This document shows, piece by piece, positions 61,094 through 64,000 of a stretch of 64,000 bases of DNA. The stretch is from a virus. The stretch lies in the IMG/VR virus record IMGVR_UViG_3300037189_016726, positions 1 to 64,000 of that record, one strand, 5' to 3'. The notes below the pieces were generated by a model that saw nothing but the letters and a program-made list of their open reading frames with translations, did not search any database and had not been told where the DNA came from. Numbering within the stretch: position 1 is the first letter of the stretch; every line of letters begins with the position of its first letter. The position numbers were made by a program, and so were the translations under genes.

Positions 61094-62539
61094 TTATGGG
61101 ATACTTGTGTTAGTAGTTCCTATTCTCCAATATGTTTTATTATTCACTGTTATTTTATTTTGTAATTCTGCTGATGGATTTTCTGGATCTGAAATTTCTA
61201 TAGGTCTAGTTAAATATTGCCAATTATTTGGATTAGAATAGTTTATAATACCATTCCATTCTGATATGTTCAATTTTTCCATAATTCTATCTATTCTACA
61301 AGCATAAGCTATTGGAATACCGTCAAGTGTCGGATCTGTTGCTAGAAATATTATTCCTATTATTTTTTCTATATCATCTATAACTGCTGTTAAAACAGAT
61401 CCAGAATCGCCAGCAACGGCTGGATGGGAATATTCTTGCGTAGTACCGATATTAAGATTACCCTCAAGAAGAATAAGATCTGAATAATATACAGTTCTTG
61501 TTAAATTAATAGTTGTGGATGGAACAAGTTTTGATCCATATGGAATTTCTTGAGTTATACCAAGACTGGCCGTTACGCCTAGCTGTTTAATAACATAACA
61601 ATCTATTTGCGCTCCGCTAGTTCTTCCGCTCATACTTGTTGAAGAATAAGCATTGAAAGACTGTAGAAGCCTATCTAATTCGTATGTTGTTGCAAATGGT
61701 AAAAAATTATCCGTTAATAATCCTAAAACTCCACTAGAAACACTACTAATTGTGTTTCCTCCGCTATTTATGTGAACTAATGCAGCATCAACATAATTTT
61801 TTGGAATTTCTGAAACAACGAATTTATATCCATCTAATTGAAAATTATTTATGAAGTTAGTTTCTGAATATCTTTTTATTTTACCAATATTGTTTTGTTC
61901 ACGGTTGTTGTATAAATCAGTTATTGATTGAGATGTTCCATCAAAAGATTCTAATAAAGATGGTTGTATTACTATATCATCTGATGTATTGAAATTATAC
62001 AATTTTAATCTATTTTCCACAGATAAATAAGTTTCACAAACAACGTGGGCTGATGTTAATCCAACTATTGAGCCATCTTCATTGTCTACAACTAAACATC
62101 CTAAAGTTCCAACACTACTATATAGATTATTTGGCGTATTTGTTTGATTATTATTAACAGCACTTATTGATATTCCTCCAATTAGAGGTCTTTTTCTAGC
62201 TCTATGAGCTAGTTGATCTTCCGTAAGACCGGTAGAGCCATAACCAGGTTGACTTGCATTCCAATCAAAACAGGCTATTTTTTTTGCTTTATTTGGAGTT
62301 TCAATAACGTCAGAAGGAAAATTTTGATCATTTATCGTTATATTTAATGGAATAATTTCTTCTGGTAACAATTCTGATAATTGTTTTTTTTCTTTGACTC
62401 CAAAAATAACACTGATTTCATCTGTAACTTGTCCATTTTTAGTCTTATTGCCAATACCAATAGAGTATACTTCTGGATGACTTTCCATATAAAGTATAGA
62501 AAAATTTTCAAAATCTTCTTTATTTTCTGGTTGAATCAT
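61094..62539 (-). CDS. Trypsin-fold serine protease
   Basis: The 481-residue protein has the three triad residues in sequence contexts typical of trypsin-fold enzymes: His165 in IVGLTSAHVV, Asp251 in NYVDAALVHI and Ser379 in AVAGDSGSVLTA. The first 100 or so residues (EVYSIGIGNKTKNGQVTDEI, then a FGVKEKK strand) resemble the N-terminal region found in bacterial NAL1-like and related trypsin-like proteases. There is no signal peptide. It lies between the FGE-like adhesin and the fibre protein genes. It might process virion proteins, act on host surface proteins, or be carried on the virion. The triad is visible; the target is not. Confidence 0.8.
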   Translation of the reverse strand: MIQPENKEDFENFSILYMESHPEVYSIGIGNKTKNGQVTDEISVIFGVKEKKQLSELLPEEIIPLNITINDQNFPSDVIETPNKAKKIACFDWNASQPGYGSTGLTEDQLAHRARKRPLIGGISISAVNNNQTNTPNNLYSSVGTLGCLVVDNEDGSIVGLTSAHVVCETYLSVENRLKLYNFNTSDDIVIQPSLLESFDGTSQSITDLYNNREQNNIGKIKRYSETNFINNFQLDGYKFVVSEIPKNYVDAALVHINSGGNTISSVSSGVLGLLTDNFLPFATTYELDRLLQSFNAYSSTSMSGRTSGAQIDCYVIKQLGVTASLGITQEIPYGSKLVPSTTINLTRTVYYSDLILLEGNLNIGTTQEYSHPAVAGDSGSVLTAVIDDIEKIIGIIFLATDPTLDGIPIAYACRIDRIMEKLNISEWNGIINYSNPNNWQYLTRPIEISDPENPSAELQNKITVNNKTYWRIGTTNTSIP

Positions 62540-62553
62540 ATATTACCTATTTA

Positions 62554-64000
62554 TTACTGTGGAAAATGTACATATAATGAATATCTATTTTGGGTGGTTA
62601 CAACATTTCCGTTAGTTATATCAACACTACAAGGTTGTGGTAGTCTGTCGCTTTGAGTAGCAAATTTATAGTATTTTTGATATCTAGGATCATAATAAGC
62701 AGCTTTATACCATTCATGTAAACTTGGAATTACTGCTTTTTCCGATAGCGCTCTTTGATAATAGCCGCTATAATCTTCATTATTAGATAAATCATATGCG
62801 CCAGTTTCTGTGCTATCGGACGTTCCTCCAAAAGATGGTTTGTTATTGTGTAACCAATTACAATATCTAGCAGCATGAATCCAATTTAAGCCAACCGCTG
62901 GTCTGCTTAAATTGTAAGAATAAACAAAGTATCTATTTCCAACCGGCCGAGTGGAGTCAAATAGTAATTGGTTTCCATAACTAGATTCTAGAGCTACTAA
63001 TGAACCAGATACTAATTTCATGCCAATCGTACAGTATTTTAGATTAAGGTGTTGAGCGCCGGTTGGATCAACAGTATTTAAATATGTAACGAATTCAGAA
63101 AATGTTAGTGGGTTTTTTTTAATCCAATATGGATAATTAACTGTTCCAATATTTTGTAAACCTAGTTCTAGTGTGGATGGTATGTCATACCTATATCTAC
63201 TTTCTCCTTGTGTTATTGTGTCGCTAGGATTTGAAATATTTCCAACCTCTGCCCATAAACTACTTTCATTTTGTGGAGGTGGTGAACACCTTACAATTCT
63301 AAGTCCAGTAGGATTATTGTCACTTTTTTGTAGAGTACTATTATAATAAGTTGATAGATTTGGAGCATTTTTTGCTGGAAATGTATAGTGTATCGCAACT
63401 CTTTGATTAAAGTAGGTGATTTGATCATTCGTTAATATGAAAGCGTTGTCGTATACTGATCCACCAAGAGCTACTCTAGTACTTCCAGCGTAATAAGACC
63501 CAGCACCGGCGAAATCATCTATATATTCATAAATATTTCCATCTTGACCATATGTTCCGTAATAACTTGGGTTAGTTGATGTGCTAACATTTACTGGAAG
63601 AATCTCTAGTTTTGATGTATTATTATAAGTTGGTCCTGTTCCGGCATCATTATAATACGTATAGCCAAGAGTTTGATTTCCATAGGCCGCGTATGTTATT
63701 GCTATTCCGGGAACTGCCGTTGTGGTAGTTGTTGTTGAAGTTGTTGGGCCAGATGTTGTAGTTGTTGTTGGGCCAGATGTGGTGGTGGTGGTGGTGGTTG
63801 TTGGACCAGATGTTGTGGTGGTGGTTGTTGGACCAGATGTTGTGGTCGTTGTTGGACCAGATGTAGTAGTTGGTCCAGATGTTGTTGTGGTCGTTGGACC
63901 AAGCGTGGTAGTGATAATACTACAGTCTAATGTTCCACACTCAACAGCATAAATACTTAAAGTTAATGGATTACTCCAATATCCAATTGCTGGAATTTTA
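62554..64000 (-). CDS. FGE/C-type-lectin-like surface protein with Thr-rich linker, 5' end outside the window
   Basis: The frame is open from the right edge, so an ATG at 63021 is internal, not the start. About 482 residues are visible. The first 33 or so are upstream sequence. Next comes a Thr/Pro/Gly/Ser linker, then YYGTYGQDGNIYEYIDDF ... VALGGSVYDNAF ... PTGLRIVRC, which matches the C-terminal half of the formylglycine-generating-enzyme (SUMF1/FGE) fold. Then comes LWAEVGNISNPSDT ... RPAVGLNWIHAARYCNWLHN ... PSLHEWYKAAYYDP, which matches the N-terminal half. The order is the reverse of the normal domain. The fold is also the ligand-binding C-type-lectin-like domain of many phage adhesins. 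It ends 14 nt before the protease gene. A surface-binding role is likely; the FGE copper-site cysteines were not identified. Confidence 0.75.
   Translation of the reverse strand, partial: KIPAIGYWSNPLTLSIYAVECGTLDCSIITTTLGPTTTTTSGPTTTSGPTTTTTSGPTTTTTTSGPTTTTTTTTSGPTTTTTSGPTTSTTTTTTAVPGIAITYAAYGNQTLGYTYYNDAGTGPTYNNTSKLEILPVNVSTSTNPSYYGTYGQDGNIYEYIDDFAGAGSYYAGSTRVALGGSVYDNAFILTNDQITYFNQRVAIHYTFPAKNAPNLSTYYNSTLQKSDNNPTGLRIVRCSPPPQNESSLWAEVGNISNPSDTITQGESRYRYDIPSTLELGLQNIGTVNYPYWIKKNPLTFSEFVTYLNTVDPTGAQHLNLKYCTIGMKLVSGSLVALESSYGNQLLFDSTRPVGNRYFVYSYNLSRPAVGLNWIHAARYCNWLHNNKPSFGGTSDSTETGAYDLSNNEDYSGYYQRALSEKAVIPSLHEWYKAAYYDPRYQKYYKFATQSDRLPQPCSVDITNGNVVTTQNRYSLYVHFPQ
63718..63912 (-). repeat. Thr-rich linker tract with repeated PGS-T runs
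   Basis: The - strand codes runs of 3-8 Thr separated by Ser-Gly-Pro (read in protein direction GPTTTTTS, repeated about seven times). On the + strand this shows as GGACCAGATGT or GGGCCAGATGT blocks with GTTGT/GTGGT runs. It forms a flexible linker in the FGE-like protein. Copy number may vary between relatives. Confidence 0.85.

Noticed and set aside
62554-63021. Treating the ATG at 63021 as the start of a separate 155-residue protein
   Set aside because: The frame continues upstream without a stop to the window edge, and the residues before the ATG complete the N-terminal half of the FGE-type domain.
63722-63952. Val-rich frame on the + strand and Gln/Pro-rich frame on the - strand at the right edge
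   Set aside because: Both are other-frame readings of the Thr-linker repeat in the FGE-like gene, whose frame is open through the region and carries recognisable domains on both sides.
59900-64000. Diversity-generating retroelement
   Set aside because: The FGE/C-type-lectin-like fold would suit a variable protein, but no reverse transcriptase or template repeat was seen in the window; it is only mentioned as something to look for nearby.

Overview
This window looks like part of a large, AT-rich tailed bacteriophage (Caudoviricetes) genome. The evidence is a tape-measure-like protein followed by very long tail or baseplate proteins, then a dense block of phage replication, recombination and nucleotide genes with frequent 1-44 nt overlaps. 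No terminase, portal, capsid, sheath, integrase or tRNA gene is visible, so the whole genome must be considerably larger than 64 kb. The host cannot be named from the sequence. No ribosomal RNA, CRISPR array or insertion sequence was seen, and no stretch of more than about 130 bases lacks a gene.

Left part (1-25768, all + strand): a tail morphogenesis block. It holds the 3' part of a tape measure gene (1-3146), a 3760-residue adhesin-like protein (3150-14432), a 591-residue and a 129-residue tail protein, a 1561-residue probable baseplate hub-type protein, a 1234-residue virion protein and a 240-residue small virion protein. The giant protein carries seven FG-GAP-like motifs, with a von Willebrand A (MIDAS-like) segment between motifs 2 and 3. 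That is the order found in integrin alpha chains. A strong hairpin at 25836-25857 lies between the two convergent blocks.

Right part (25892-64000, all - strand; transcription runs from high to low coordinates). In transcription order: (a) a surface or fibre module (64000-59665) with a Thr-rich protein carrying two halves of a formylglycine-generating-enzyme-type (C-type-lectin-like) domain in reversed order, a trypsin-fold serine protease, a short fibre protein and a second Thr-rich protein; (b) four small membrane, lipoprotein or secreted proteins (59668-57962); (c) nucleotide metabolism: class Ia ribonucleotide reductase nrdA/nrdB with an FkbM methyltransferase between them, dUTPase and PhoH; (d) recombination and replication: RecA, a Vsr-like nuclease, a possible UvsY-like mediator, DnaB helicase, DnaG primase, dNMP kinase and a Cas4/AddB-type nuclease; (e) a bacterioferritin-like protein; (f) a DnaE-type replicative polymerase split into two genes at the palm/fingers junction, with a DnaQ-like exonuclease and an endonuclease VII-type HNH gene between the halves, then SSB; (g) a glycosyltransferase and nucleotidyltransferase cluster (36375-28000); (h) a Vsr-like homing endonuclease, a possible ssDNA-annealing protein, a zinc-ribbon protein and a small secreted protein.

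The replication set looks self-sufficient: C-family polymerase, separate proofreading exonuclease, helicase, primase, SSB, recombinase, dNTP synthesis. The many sugar-transfer genes and the Thr-rich stalks suggest that virion surface proteins may be glycosylated, or that host surface glycans are remodelled. That link is inference only.
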